From the NCBI GenBank assembly GCA_914767715.1, contig OU612069.1, forward strand, positions 7,378,001 through 7,442,000: 64,000 nucleotides of DNA, read 5' to 3'. The position numbers and the translations under genes were made by a program. Shown here piece by piece: positions 12,701 through 22,050 of the stretch. Positions within the stretch are counted from its first letter, which is position 1. Each line of letters starts with the position of its first letter. The DNA comes from Membranipora membranacea. Taxonomy: Eukaryota; Bryozoa; Gymnolaemata; Cheilostomatida; Membraniporidae. The notes below the pieces were generated by a model. It was not told the origin of the DNA. It did not search any database and was given only the letters and a program-made list of their open reading frames with translations.

Positions 12701-15700
12701 AGTCAAAACCAAACCATTTACACCCAAACAGTTTCAGAAAACAGTCAGTATCGAGCTGGATGACAGCCCAAGTATAACCTGGGATCAACAGCGATCAGAT
12801 GAAATCAATGTTCAGGTTGACCCTGAGTCTGATGTTATGGGAAATCCCCTTTTTGAAAACCAAGGTGTAAGTGTAGCAACAAAAGGAACAACATCAAAAA
12901 TCATGAATTTAAAGAAGCCTGTTGCTAAGTCCGACAGTCCCCCAGCGGTTTATATACGAGATCAGGTATGTGATAAGTTTGCTGACGTGAGCTTGTCGCA
13001 ACAGATTGAAAGCTCCCCACAGGAACCTATTGATAGAAGACCCATCGTGAAACAGAACAAGCAAAAGATGAAAAAGAAGATCACAAAGAAAACATTTACT
13101 CTAAAGAAAATAGAGAATGATGAAGTTGTTACTAATAATTCACTAAATTCTAGTCGCATCAGGACAACCAGAAGAAGCCGATGGCGCAAAGTTTTGCCCT
13201 TACCAGTCGGTCCTGAGTCATCGATCCTGAGTGCAACAGAACCCGATCAAGTAACAACTAAGGTGATACCTGCTGATATTAGTCATAATGTCTCAAAGGG
13301 ACAAATGCATAAAATTGCTTCAGGCATAGGTCGTTCCATGTCGGCTGCGAATGAACAAGGTGATGTGGAGGATGAGAAAAGGCGATGCGACAGAGCTTCA
13401 CTTACAGCTGACATTGAAGTTACAGAAGTGAAGCACAGCCCTGGAGGTAATCAGAGTGTTCCTGGCATTAATCCCAGATATAAAGATGATGATCTAAATA
13501 TATCACCAGAAACTAGGCAAATATGTAACACCACATTTACCGTTTGTCGACTGGCTCATTCTAACAAGTCCTCTATATCTGTATATGAAGCAACGAGTGG
13601 TCAAGATAATTCAAGTAACTCAAACAACAAAACACCCAACTCCCCACTTCATGAATCTACTGCAGTGAAGACCTACAATAATGAACTACATGTTAGTGTG
13701 GAATCCTCATATACAGAGAGTCCAAGTGTGTCATTTATAAGTCAGAAGCGCTTGTCACGCAGTTCGCTGAACCTCTCTGGAGGTTCCATACGTCAGCCTT
13801 CTCCCTCAGAATCAGATGAGCCTGAGACCCATGTTTCCTTGGCAGCTAAAGAATCCCTCCTCTCTGAGAATGTACCGGCTATGGATAACACTGACGAGAT
13901 TATTGATGATATCATGAAGTCTTCTGATATGAACTCCATGGTTTATGATATGACCACTCTTCTGTCTGAACCTGGACAACCAGATCGGAGTCGATCCTTC
14001 CTCACCCCAACCGGAGACCCATCGGATCAGGTAGATCAGGGAAATGGTCAAGCAGACACGCGACCTCTAACACAATTAGTACCTGTAACCCCTTCCTCAC
14101 CTTTACTGATTAAAATGGCTCAACCTTCAAAAACTAGGAAAGTGAAACGAGCTGACCCTGTAATGGATGCAGAAAAAAGCATGCAATTAAATGCCAGTTT
14201 GGCAGTTACTGGTCATTCTAACAATATTGCCTCAGCACTCATCTCAAACAAAGCACATGACAATGATGTCAAACCCTCTAGTACAGCCCTACATCACAGT
14301 TCAGCTCATAGAAATCCATCAGAGAAGCTCTGTGCTGTATCAGATATTACACCAATAGACAACGATATTGTGCCAGAAACACAAAATGCTCCTCCTGTCG
14401 CTACAGTTATGAGCGATGATGAAACGAAGTTTGAAACTGTACCTGACACTCATCAGTCTACGCTGGAGACTGGCGGAGATGTTGAGGCTGAGGTGTCAAA
14501 AACACCATCACAAGTTCAGTGTGACAGCAATCATGTGACTAACAAAGAAAATGTGAATTCTCAGCCTATTGAGGGTAATACTGACCCATCTCCAATCAGT
14601 GAGCGCCCTAAGCGCAGGAGACCTGCTATGAAAACCCGGACAAGAACACGATCAGAGCCTGCTAAACCAGCTACTACAACAAGAGCAGAAAGTAAGCGAA
14701 CGAGGAGCCTATCAGAGCCACAACCCAGAGCACCTGCTGGTGATGGTGATGAGGAAATCATAAGTGTGTCGACAAAACCTAGAGTATCATTTGCTGACAT
14801 AGTGAAGTATGCCATGACGCCCCGCTCTAGAGGTAAAGCTATAGTAGCTATGTTTGACACGCCCGAGCCAAGTAGTGCCATCACACCTAAGTCTATACTG
14901 AAGTCAACTGGATCAACTCCAAGTAAAGAGTTACATGCAACCAGCTTTGATTGCTACAATGCTGTGGCCAGAGAGATAACTCCCAAGGCCATGCCAGCCA
15001 GTGATGGTTTGGTAAAGGAGACTAGAGATGAAGTATCATGCAATTCAGATGACACTACAGTGAAGGCCCATCGTATAGCAGCTGTCACAACAGGGAAGGC
15101 CCATAATATAGCAGATGACACCACTACAGTGAAGGCCCATAATATAGTGGATGACACTACAGTGAATTTCTGTAACCCATGTCCGACTCAACATGAAAAC
15201 AGCAACAGCAGTCACTTCATGTTCATTCATCCACCTGTTGAGGTGAGTGATCAGAATGATTTAATCTAATTTTGGTTATGGCGGACCATAAATTGAATTT
15301 CTTATGTTTTATTGAATTCTGTGTCTTGTTGTCATCGACGTTTAACTATTTCCAAACAGAAATGATGATTAATGAGGGACTATCAGAATATGCCCCAATG
15401 ATAGCTCACAGTTACAGATAAAAAGACACATACAACGAATAATTGCGTAAAGTAACAAGGTCTGTCATCAATATACTGCTATGGGATTTGAGCCCATTGC
15501 TTCAAACACTTGCGAGTTGCCCTAACCGTCAGAGCTACACTGCCTTTTGTTCTATTGTGTTGGAGGTACTGTCTTGAAGCCCTTCTGATTTGCAAGCATT
15601 CATCTGAACAATCACAAATTCGACAAGCTGACACGAAATCATTTCAAGTTCTTTCTCTTTGCTGCAGACAAAACCGAAGACTAAAAACAGGCGCAATAAG

Positions 15701-18700
15701 AGCATTGTCCATGATGTCTCCTCAGCCTTTGATGAGTTTGATAATAAGCTGAGAAACTTTCTACTTGATGAATCTATAAATGAGAATAAGAGAACTACCA
15801 CACCTACGTCTCACCCTCATACACCCGGTAACTATACCTACATCTCAAAATCCCACAACCGCTAGTTGATTGTTTTTATATGTGTCGATGAAGCGGGCAT
15901 TGATTTTAGGAGATATCTGCTCACAAACGACAATTAATATTAATGTTTACTTGCTGCATTGCCTGCTTGGTAAGTTGTATAAGTAAATCGAATATAAGAT
16001 AAATTGACTAACTGGAGGAATACAAGGTGGCTTGTACATGTTAATATGCCAAATGTGTAAGAAGGTGAATTCGTGACATGGATAGAGTGTTTCTGTGATT
16101 TTATTCATACTGATACCTTGACTCAGCAGAGAATGATGAGATGAGAGGTGGTAGTGACGGAGGATTGTTCTTCAGTCGACGGAGAAAAGAAAGAATCTCC
16201 AGATACAGCCTTCTATCAACATGTCACGGCAAGTTCAAGTCTGTCTGTACCAGACAATCTCTAAATACCAAAACCCCACAACAAAAACCAGCGCGTAAGT
16301 TGATAGTTTATTCTTGCAAGGATAGAAAGGAGATGAAATATTAGATGCCCAACCTTTTTGGCTTCCTGCTTCAAGATGTTTTTATTTGTACTGTTTTGGG
16401 TTATATTTGTCAAGTGACCGTTCATATAGAATGAGCAAGATTTTCCGAACAAAGTCCCAAAAATATATGCGCTCAGGATTATCGCTATCTGTTATTGCTT
16501 CATGATGTTAGATGTTATCTTTACCGCACGTTGGGCTCACATTTTGACAGCAGGGACTTTGAATTAATATCATTGAGATCGTTTCTTGCAACTGGGTTCA
16601 ACTCTTTCCTAGTCATTTGCTCGGAATATATTTTGGAGCTGAGTGATTTGGAAACAATACCTCTAGCAGCTCTCTGTCATCTAAGCAATGAACAACTGCA
16701 GGATCTCGATCCATTAAGCTCCCCACTTAAGATACAACTACATCATGCAGCCGCTGCTGTATCGTCTAAACTCTTCTTTACAGTGACGCTGAGTTCATCT
16801 CTGGGTAAAATAAGATCCAGATCAGCATCAATACCTCCGAGTAAGTCAAACTCTAACTCCATCACCGCAACACCTCACAAACCTAGAGTGACTGTCTCCA
16901 AAACACGGAAATCTAGAGCTGACACTACAACACGAGGAAAGAGTAGTTCTGCAATAAATGCCAAATCTCTCAAGTATACTGGGCTGGCTCCTTCTGTGTC
17001 CGCCAAGTAAGTATCTCAGCTGTGTTAGCTATCAAATTGTCGACATAGAGAAGAGAAAGGGAAGTGACTATTTCGGCATGGTTATTCTCAACCTCTTCAG
17101 CATCATCAAACTAAATTTCTTGTTTAGTTGCTGTTTTTCCTAATGTGTGCAGATATTTGCTTGACCCCCTATCAACTAAACAGAATATGAAACTTTTCTT
17201 GTATGTTTCGATGTAATAGGCTTTTATCCAATACATAAATGCCACTACCATCACACTGGCATAGTCTGAGCATCCTATTAGCCGGTGAACAAGTCCGCAG
17301 GGGCAACTCCAAATACCGACAAAAATATCAGAGTTAATATCTAAGGTCTCCTTTAAGGTACTCCTTTTTTGTGTGGGTATATCTTAGCGAGATTTTGCTA
17401 TATGAATTTGGTTGACTATAGAATGCAACTGCCAGCTACTCAGGTAGAGTTTCAGTACCTAAACCTTTGCCCCTTTGTTTTCTGCATTTCTTGGACAGCA
17501 TTTCACTCTTGAAATAAATCAAAGGTAATAAAATAATAGAAAGCACTAATAAAATATAATATAATAATAAAATAAATATTAATAAGTTATTTTTAAATCA
17601 AAGGATGAGACACAGCGCCGGAGGAGATGACCCATACAATATGAGCAGTGATAGTTCACTGATAGGGCAGGATACAGACACACTTAGACGTCAGTGTTTC
17701 TCTGGTGTAGATAGAGCTCATATACAGAGTGACCTTCAGATGACCTCGTCACTACTAGACATTAGTATTATATCGTCTGTAGAGAGCGAGCAATCTTATA
17801 CTGATACACTCACAGCTCCTACTTATTTATATCATCAGGTATAATATGATCCTTTAAATCAGGGAGAATTGAAGGGGGAGGAACTTGCACTCCATGGGCC
17901 ACGCCATGATCTAACTTTTGTTTTTGAGTTATGCCCCTTCGATTCTTCCTGTTTAAATGTACCAAATAAGTCCCTCATCATTACAGGAGAGGAAGATTTA
18001 CCATAGGTCTAGAGGAGTTAGTTTCTTTGCAGGAGAAAAAAATTCACGCTTGAAAAAGCAGAATCTGTGGTTATCTTGCATTAAGGCGGTTATGTGAACC
18101 CCTACCTTAACTCGCGAAGAATTTGTGCTTGCTAACATCTAGTCAATCCAAGACTAGCTAATATTTACAACTCTAGGGTGGTACTCTACTATTTGAGATT
18201 TACCATAGTCTGGATTTTGTTCATGCTTACATATTTTCAGCAACAAATCCTCCCTTGAATCGGACAACGAGACTTACAATATAAAGTAATAGATTCTAGT
18301 CTGCTTTGTGTCCCCTTAAATCATGAAGATGGTAAGAGTATGGGCGAGATACAGAAGTCATGTTGTCTAATCATAACATAATTGAATTGATTGCCACAGT
18401 GGGATTTTCTTGGTTACCTGCCACTAAACTTCTCTCCAATGCAGAGAGGTTTGTCCCATCTAGAGTCTTGTGCTGGAAGCCATAATACTCATACAACACC
18501 CAGCTTCTCGGATTCCCGGATACGCTGGCTTGTTAGAGTTTTAAGGCCAAAATCACAATCTGATTGTTCACTCAATGAATGAGCGATATCTGTTACGTTC
18601 TTTCTCAGAAATTGCTCCCTCATTGTTGGAACTATATACATTCTGAGTGAGCGAATTTAGGAGGGATTTTGTAGAATTGAAAGACCAAGTAAGTGCTACT

Positions 18701-21383
18701 TTTTTTTATCAATGTAGTAGTGATAATTTGCTTCAGTAAAGTATCACTCATTCTAATTGAAGGACACTTTGGCTAGAATGATAGGCCTGCCACTACCAAA
18801 TTATAATTAATTGCCGGTGCCGTTTATTGAATCCCGACCTTGGAGATCGCAGGTCCATGAAGTTAACAATTAGTAGACTATTCCTCACACTCAATATCCA
18901 TGTAGCCGATGAATACTATCACATGTTCTTATCTTTAACAAGGATGGAGACATACCGTTAGTATATTATAATAAGGCTGCCCCTTATGACGATGATGATG
19001 ATGAGAATTGTTCACCGAGGAGCTCAACAGATGTTATATCTAAAGGTAACCACAAAACAGTCAGCAAGTCAGCTGTCAAAAGCGTGCGGCTGATTTATGC
19101 TTCTATGGACCACCCAGAAGTAGACCAACCAGAAGCAGACCACCCTGATATAGACCAACCTGATGTAGAACAAAAAACTCTGATAAAGGCTGTCAGCTCT
19201 ACTGTCAAAAGTAGGTGAAACATTTAAATCTAAACCGATGGTCAGTACTAAATCAAGTTTAATCCATATGCCTGCCTTCAGAGTTGCTCCCTTCTACTGG
19301 TCACTCCGGTGTGACATGTGGAGGGGATGCAACTCCTAATGCAGGCAAATAGAACAAACTTGGTCTAGGCTCGTACCCACAACTCAACGTCAGGTTCTGA
19401 AAGCTCTAGACAAACCGATATTTGAAAATTATTGCTAAGGTAGTGTTACTGGTTGTTTAGCAATCGCTGTTTTATTTTTAAATCATTTACATTATTGATT
19501 TATGGGGGGGGGGGGGCGTCTGACGGGGGCGAAGTCGATGGGGCTCAGACTAATGTCTCTTGTCCTTATGGTATATACAGGGGAGGCCAAAGATAATAAC
19601 TTGACAGCTGATAATGTGACAGCATCCGAAGTTAAAGTGGAGAAGAAAACTCCTAAAGTAGTGGATCCGAGCACAGCTAGTAGAGCTAAACAACCTGTTA
19701 AATCTAAAGCCATAAGAAAGTCAACAATAAGTGAGTCATGACCTGTGTCAATATTTAATGTGTGTGGTTGTGCTTTCACCTTGGGCTATCATCATATTCA
19801 TATTTCAACACAATGATGTTAAATGGTTGATCACGGGTTGAGGTTGTTGAATGAACCGGCAGGGCTGTCTCTGACAGGGGAAGGTAACAGATGGTGCTGT
19901 TACTTTGTTGAAACTGGCTAATATTTGGTTGAATTGAGAGCCTTGTGGTAGGCTGAATAGCAACCTTAGGACACAGTTGATCCTTCAAGCTGAAAGAAAA
20001 TTCTTCTCAATCTTCTTCAAACACCTGAGTTGTCCCCAATTATAGCTTTACAGGTTATAATCAATTGTGACAAATAGACTTTTTTTGAGCATATTCCCTG
20101 AATAGCCATAGAATATGTGGTATGAGATAAGTCACATTAAGTATTTGCCACAGTAAATATTTCAACCCTTAGGCGCAACTATTCCTTAAAAGTTGTTTTA
20201 TATTTGTTTTGTTCAGTTGAAGTGAGTTCAAGGCCATCTAAAAACCGAGAAATCAAGGTGAAGGAATCCTCTGTGGAGAAGAGAACTGCTAATGCAAAAA
20301 CTTGCTGTCCCTCAGCTACAAGCAAAATGTCGACTGCAACAAGCAAGACTCCAAAAACTAAAACACCAGGTAATGAACTGTATTTTTTATGATAAGATAA
20401 GAATTTATTGAAACTCTCGCAGAAACTATTCGGTAGTTTTGAACGAAGAAAAGGAAAAAAAATTAAAAAATGATGTTATTATAAAAAGGTATTGGGGCAG
20501 GGAGGGGAGGGGTCTTTGAAGAGACTAATGCCATAATTGATAGGATATTGTTACCGGCATGAAACCTGCCAAAAGTTTCGTTTCGATTTATTAGCTGGTG
20601 ATCCCTCATTTTCACAATTTTTAGCATGATGTTTCAGATTCAGGTTATCGCTCAGTGAGGAAGCTGTACAACGCTAACTCAGGATACAGACTAGGTAGTG
20701 ATGATGATCTGAGTCAGACTTCTACATGTAGTAGTTATCCTAATCAGGGTACGGGACGCGGGTGTAGAACCCTCAAATATAACAAAAAATCCAACAAGCT
20801 CAGGTAATTATACATATTCTAGTCAAGGTAAGGGACGTGGGCGTAGAACCCCTAAATATAAAAAGAAATTCAACAAACTCAGGTAACTATACTTATTCTA
20901 GTTAAAGTACAGGACCCAGGTGTTGAGCCCTCAAATATAACAAGAGGATTAACAGACTCAAGGAATTGGAACTTCTTACAGCATGCTGTGCTCTTATAGG
21001 CTTGTATCACTACAATGTAAAATAAAGATATATCAATGTCTTACAACGCTATAATTTTACAGTGTTGAGTTGTCAATATTTTGAATGATGATCCGATGTA
21101 GCAGTGGCAAGTAAGTCTGATCACAAGAACTTTTGGTACAAATTATCAATGACTCAACACGTCTAATTATCGTCATGTCCTTAGCATGGGTCAGCATCTT
21201 TGATCTGTATGCTGGGTAGTGATATGGAGTTGTCTCCACACAAAACAAGGGAACCTAACTTCTAGTTATTATCAAATTTGAAATGTTGTATCTGCAAACT
21301 ATATATACTCACTTTACAGTAAGAAAAGAAATCTGGCTACACCAACTAAACTGAAGGAGATTATGAATCTGATCAAGTTCTAA
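413..21383 (+). CDS. Multi-exon gene for a large, disordered, basic protein with PP1-docking and KEN motifs (gene-level entry)
   Basis: Sixteen exons: 413-711, 1263-1434, 5457-5600, 9141-9254, 9954-10010, 10463-10561, 11146-15242, 15668-15827, 16130-16294, 16784-17006, 17604-17838, 18943-19210, 19581-19730, 20217-20369, 20638-20803 and 21320-21383. All have GT/AG boundaries, and the phase leaving each exon matches the phase entering the next, giving about 2,188 residues before the stop. The product is rich in S, T, K, R and P and has no membrane segment or recognisable enzyme fold. Short motifs point to nuclear, cell-cycle work: RVSF (14,781-14,792) and SILK (14,892-14,903), both PP1-docking types; a KEN degron-like triplet (14,544-14,552); many S/T-P sites followed by K or R; and several basic clusters resembling nuclear localisation signals. 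Mitotic PP1 scaffolds such as KNL1, Ki-67 and Repo-Man use such motifs, but no MELT array or RWD domain was seen, so none is assigned. The gene may start left of the window. A possible ATTAAA polyadenylation signal lies at 21,703-21,708. Confidence 0.88.
1263..1434 (+). CDS. PP1-motif gene, short coiled-coil-like exon
   Basis: Acceptor tttgtacag, donor gtatga; phase 0 to phase 1. It opens with a short duplicated ADLADP-like segment. A highly charged helical stretch follows (MEREEAQMTTETGAAILDEI), suggesting a small coiled coil, possibly for self-association. Confidence 0.78.
2195..2772 (+). pseudogene. Captured two-exon gene fragment in the left arm
   Basis: From 2195 a frame starts with MTSKPYAFAPTKNGQKLPWE and runs into an S/T/H-rich segment. 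A second, offset frame encodes an S/G/P-rich stretch followed by RMWEAFREQQNEQQHVDQ and then a gtaatg donor at 2441. An acceptor (ttatttag) at 2711-2712 opens a phase-matched proline-rich tail (VEQRPSPPPPPPQCRQML) ending at a stop near 2769. The frame change between the two halves suggests a frameshifted copy of a once continuous gene. The family is not recognised. Confidence 0.5.
3246..3268. repeat. (GATT)n microsatellite
   Basis: About five tandem GATT units (gattgattgattgatt) in intronic sequence. Confidence 0.8.
4437..4625 (-). pseudogene. Inverted copy of the captured gene fragment
   Basis: Reads MSSKPTPYAFAPTKNGQKLP and continues as in the plus copy at 2195. Relative to it there are two in-frame insertions (6 nt and 3 nt) and several synonymous changes (CAA/CAG, CAT/CAC, GGG/GGC). 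It leaves the shared sequence after the H-rich run and stops soon after. The synonymous pattern hints that the frame was translated before or after duplication. Confidence 0.5.
5457..5600 (+). CDS. PP1-motif gene, alanine-run exon
   Basis: Acceptor gtatttcag, donor gtgagt; phase 1 to phase 1. The exon contains a five-alanine run encoded by gca repeats and an acidic segment around YEEPAEIG. It joins in frame with the exon ending at 1434 across an intron of about 4 kb that carries the inverted duplication. Confidence 0.78.
5883..5960 (+). repeat. tRNA-derived SINE head (decayed)
   Basis: A-box-like tggctgagctgt at 5891-5902 and B-box-like gttcaaacc at 5936-5944, at tRNA-like spacing. Flanking sequence does not form an acceptor stem, so this reads as a decayed SINE promoter region. 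Confidence 0.45.
7727..7790. repeat. Imperfect 24-bp inverted repeat hairpin
   Basis: gtaaaacgacttctgagcca pairs with the reverse complement of the arm ending in gtcgttttac at 7790, leaving a loop of about 16 nt. It may be a MITE remnant. Confidence 0.6.
7915..8050 (-). repeat. tRNA-derived SINE (head intact)
   Basis: On the minus strand an A box (TGGCTCAGTCGG, 8028-8039) and a B box (GGTTCGATACC, 7975-7985) match RNA polymerase III consensus. Between them a hairpin (CTTCAGCA, 6-nt loop, TGCTGAAG) replaces a normal anticodon arm, and no 7-bp acceptor stem forms. It is therefore a SINE head, not a functional tRNA gene. About 55 bp of non-tRNA body (7921-7975) follows the B box. Confidence 0.7.
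8760..9120. repeat. Degenerate tandem repeat, period about 150 bp
   Basis: Two to three diverged units share the order: aagtccgta-like, cctgtttg-like, gagttat, tactac-atacctac, ttagttagtat. The block ends just before the exon at 9141. Confidence 0.55.
9141..9254 (+). CDS. PP1-motif gene, Ser-rich and basic-cluster exon
   Basis: Acceptor cctgtgacag, donor gtaagt; phase 1 to phase 1. It encodes a serine-rich stretch and then KRRRRAAAGGRVCKGK, a strong basic cluster that could serve as a nuclear localisation or nucleic-acid-binding patch. Confidence 0.78.
9954..10010 (+). CDS. PP1-motif gene, 57-nt microexon
   Basis: Acceptor tgtttacag, donor gtaagc; phase 1 to phase 1. Encodes about 18 residues (EGEGSAQQKMIVRTKKTK), acidic then basic. 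Symmetric phase means it can be skipped in frame. Confidence 0.75.
10182..10415. repeat. Four-copy short direct repeat around atgggatattctt
   Basis: Copies of a unit with core (a/g)ttatgggatattctt followed by an atgccca-like end recur four times at spacings of about 50-100 bp, some preceded by ggaattyca. They lie in the intron before the exon at 10463. Confidence 0.65.
10463..10561 (+). CDS. PP1-motif gene, basic exon
   Basis: Acceptor atttatag, donor gtgagt; phase 1 to phase 1. Encodes KKRVQNSRRNLQRCK and then a Ser/Asn/acidic tail. It adds another basic patch and joins cleanly to the large exon. Confidence 0.78.
10591..10637. repeat. (ACTTGG)n microsatellite
   Basis: About seven tandem acttgg units directly downstream of the exon ending at 10,561. 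It yields artificial Gly-Leu or Ser-Lys frames that are not genes. Confidence 0.9.
11146..15242 (+). CDS. PP1-motif gene, 4.1-kb central exon with RVSF, SILK and KEN motifs
   Basis: Acceptor ttctattttag, donor gtgagt; phase 1 to phase 0; about 1,365 codons with no stop. N-terminal part: four spaced (S)(I/V)DYGA-type repeats (about 11.50-11.75 kb). Next come basic patches (SRKRKKSVPRQQ, TPRPRRQAAAKA) at about 11.92-12.0 kb and many S/T-P sites. A KEN triplet follows at 14,544-14,552, then an R-rich block (PKRRRPAMKTRTRTR) at about 14.61-14.66 kb. RVSFADIVK starts at 14,781, and SILK lies at 14,892-14,903. At 15,045-15,170 there are tandem DDTTVKAHNI-like repeats. RVSF and [GS]IL[RK] are established PP1 docking motifs. 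RVSFAD followed by a hydrophobic-K pair resembles the KNL1 docking site, but no MELT array was seen. An unusually long exon of repetitive disordered sequence is typical of chromosome-scaffold proteins. Confidence 0.92.
15478..15545 (-). repeat. tRNA-derived SINE head
   Basis: Minus-strand A box (TAGCTCTGACGG, 15,526-15,537) and B box (GGGCTCAAATCCC, 15,483-15,495) at tRNA spacing. It lies in the intron after the large exon. No matching acceptor stem, so it is treated as SINE-derived. Confidence 0.5.
15668..15827 (+). CDS. PP1-motif gene, exon after the large exon
   Basis: Acceptor tttgctgcag, donor gtaact; phase 0 to phase 1. Starts basic (TKPKTKNRRNK), continues with an amphipathic segment (SAFDEFDNKLRNFLLDESI) and ends T/P/H-rich. 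Confidence 0.8.
16130..16294 (+). CDS. PP1-motif gene, RRRK-containing exon
   Basis: Acceptor actcagcag, donor gtaagt; phase 1 to phase 1. Encodes GGSDGGLFFSRRRKERISRY and a K/Q/T-rich tail. The RRRKER cluster is another potential nuclear localisation signal. Confidence 0.8.
16784..17006 (+). CDS. PP1-motif gene, Ser/Thr/Lys-rich exon
   Basis: Acceptor cttctttacag, donor gtaagt; phase 1 to phase 2. Low-complexity S/T/K/R sequence with several S/T-P and basic sites (RSRSASIPPSKSNSNSITAT). The open frame upstream of 16,784 is intron read-through; the polypyrimidine acceptor marks the true start. Confidence 0.8.
17513..17600. repeat. A/T-only low-complexity tract
   Basis: Runs of aataaaa and taatataat motifs before the exon at 17,604. 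Probably simple-sequence intron. Confidence 0.7.
17604..17838 (+). CDS. PP1-motif gene, acidic Ser-rich exon
   Basis: Acceptor aatcaaag, donor gtataa; phase 2 to phase 0. About 78 codons, S/D-rich (SSDSSLIGQDTD, SSLLDISIISSVESEQS). No domain recognised; the phase match with both neighbours supports it. Confidence 0.78.
18943..19210 (+). CDS. PP1-motif gene, exon with (D-H/Q-P-E/D) repeats
   Basis: Acceptor tctttaacaag, donor gtaggt; phase 0 to phase 1; open throughout although it lacks an early ATG. A run of Asp (YDDDDDEN) is followed by about four short repeats, DHPEVDQPEADHPDIDQPDV. These may be a spacer or an acidic binding segment. Confidence 0.75.
19502..19514. repeat. Poly-G tract
   Basis: A run of about 12 G followed by another G-rich stretch, just upstream of the exon at 19,581. 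Confidence 0.8.
19581..19730 (+). CDS. PP1-motif gene, Lys/Val/Ser-rich exon
   Basis: Acceptor gtatatacag, donor gtgagt; phase 1 to phase 1. Encodes EAKDNNLTADNVTASEVKVE and then a basic S/T/K tail. The open frame upstream of 19,581 crosses a poly-G tract and is intronic. Confidence 0.8.
20217..20369 (+). CDS. PP1-motif gene, basic Ser/Thr/Lys exon
   Basis: Acceptor ttttgttcag, donor gtaatg; phase 1 to phase 1. Encodes EVSSRPSKNREIKVKESS and a T/S/K-rich tail with several T-P and S-K sites. Confidence 0.8.
20638..20803 (+). CDS. PP1-motif gene, exon whose 3' end is tandemly repeated
   Basis: Acceptor gtttcag, donor gtaatt; phase 1 to phase 2. Encodes SGYRSVRKLYNANSGYRLGS, an acidic Ser-rich link, then GTGRGCRTLKYNKKSNKL, a basic segment resembling an AT-hook neighbourhood. 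The last 60 nt plus the start of the next intron are repeated twice downstream. Confidence 0.8.
20740..20965 (+). repeat. Three tandem copies (about 76 bp) of an exon 3' end plus donor and intron start
   Basis: Copies begin near 20,743, 20,826 and 20,906. Each contains ggacg(c/t)ggg-type sequence, a ctcaaatata-like core and, in the first two, an intact ctcag|gtaa donor and a tattctag acceptor. The third has lost the donor (ctcaagg). Confidence 0.85.
20823..20882 (+). CDS. Potential in-frame cassette exon (second tandem copy)
   Basis: Bounded by a tattctag acceptor and a gtaact donor. It is 60 nt, phase 2 on both sides, so it can be included without shifting frame. It would add QGKGRGRRTPKYKKKFNKL, a more basic and more AT-hook-like version (GRGRR) of the upstream segment. 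No transcript evidence is available. Confidence 0.5.
21320..21383 (+). CDS. PP1-motif gene, terminal exon
   Basis: Acceptor actttacag; starts in phase 2 as required. Encodes KKRNLATPTKLKEIMNLIKF and stops at taa 21,381-21,383. Confidence 0.78.
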
Positions 21384-22042
21384 AGCCTGACTTCTACCAT
21401 CAAGCTACGGCACTGGGTCATTATCAGTGTTAGCAGTTATTATCTTTTTGTTGATGACCCTGATTTACTATACCTTTTTTTCATACCTTGATGTCTGAGA
21501 AAGGGCACACAATCACAAACACGTTATTTTGATGTATTTTTTCATTGATGACTTTTTTTTGTTTATTCAAATTGTTTGTTGACTTGTTGACATATTTTTT
21601 GGTATTCGTAATTGGTAATTTGTATTCGGATAATAACATTATTTTTCCCTGTCCAAAAAATGTTAACAACTGTTGTTTCTAGTTTTTATCAACCTGTTTC
21701 AAATTAAAGATTGTATTTGATAATACCATACAAATATCCAGGCATCCTATTAGGTGTACTGTAAAGTCTGTATTGTGCAACAAACAGCTCAAAAATTAGT
21801 TTGAAAGTATGCAGCAACTACCTAGCTGGTCTTAAAAGGCGTCTAGTCATCATAATCATTGATATAGTGGCATATAATCAACACTTGGTTCTTTTCTTTC
21901 AACACACATACTTCATAGCTATCTTATTTTTATGTGGCAACTGTTGGATACAACTTCAACATTGTGCAGTAACTGAGGACAGGGAAATTAGGAATATTCA
22001 ACCCGAAATCCCTGATGAATGTAACTGTACACATAATCATTC
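21384..22042. other. 3' untranslated and intergenic sequence
   Basis: AT-rich and without a supported gene. A possible ATTAAA polyadenylation signal for the upstream gene is at 21,703-21,708. A plus-strand frame from 21,801 runs into the MITE and has no coding features. Confidence 0.5.
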
Positions 22043-22050
22043 ACCTAGAC

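Noticed and set aside
11146-15242. Assignment of the plus-strand gene as KNL1
   Set aside because: RVSFAD resembles the KNL1 docking site, but SILK lies on the wrong side, and no MELT array or C-terminal RWD domain was seen.
16495-16783. Upstream half of the open frame containing the exon at 16,784
   Set aside because: A strong ctcttctttacag acceptor at 16,783 and the phase-1 donor at 16,294 place the exon start at 16,784; the rest is intron.
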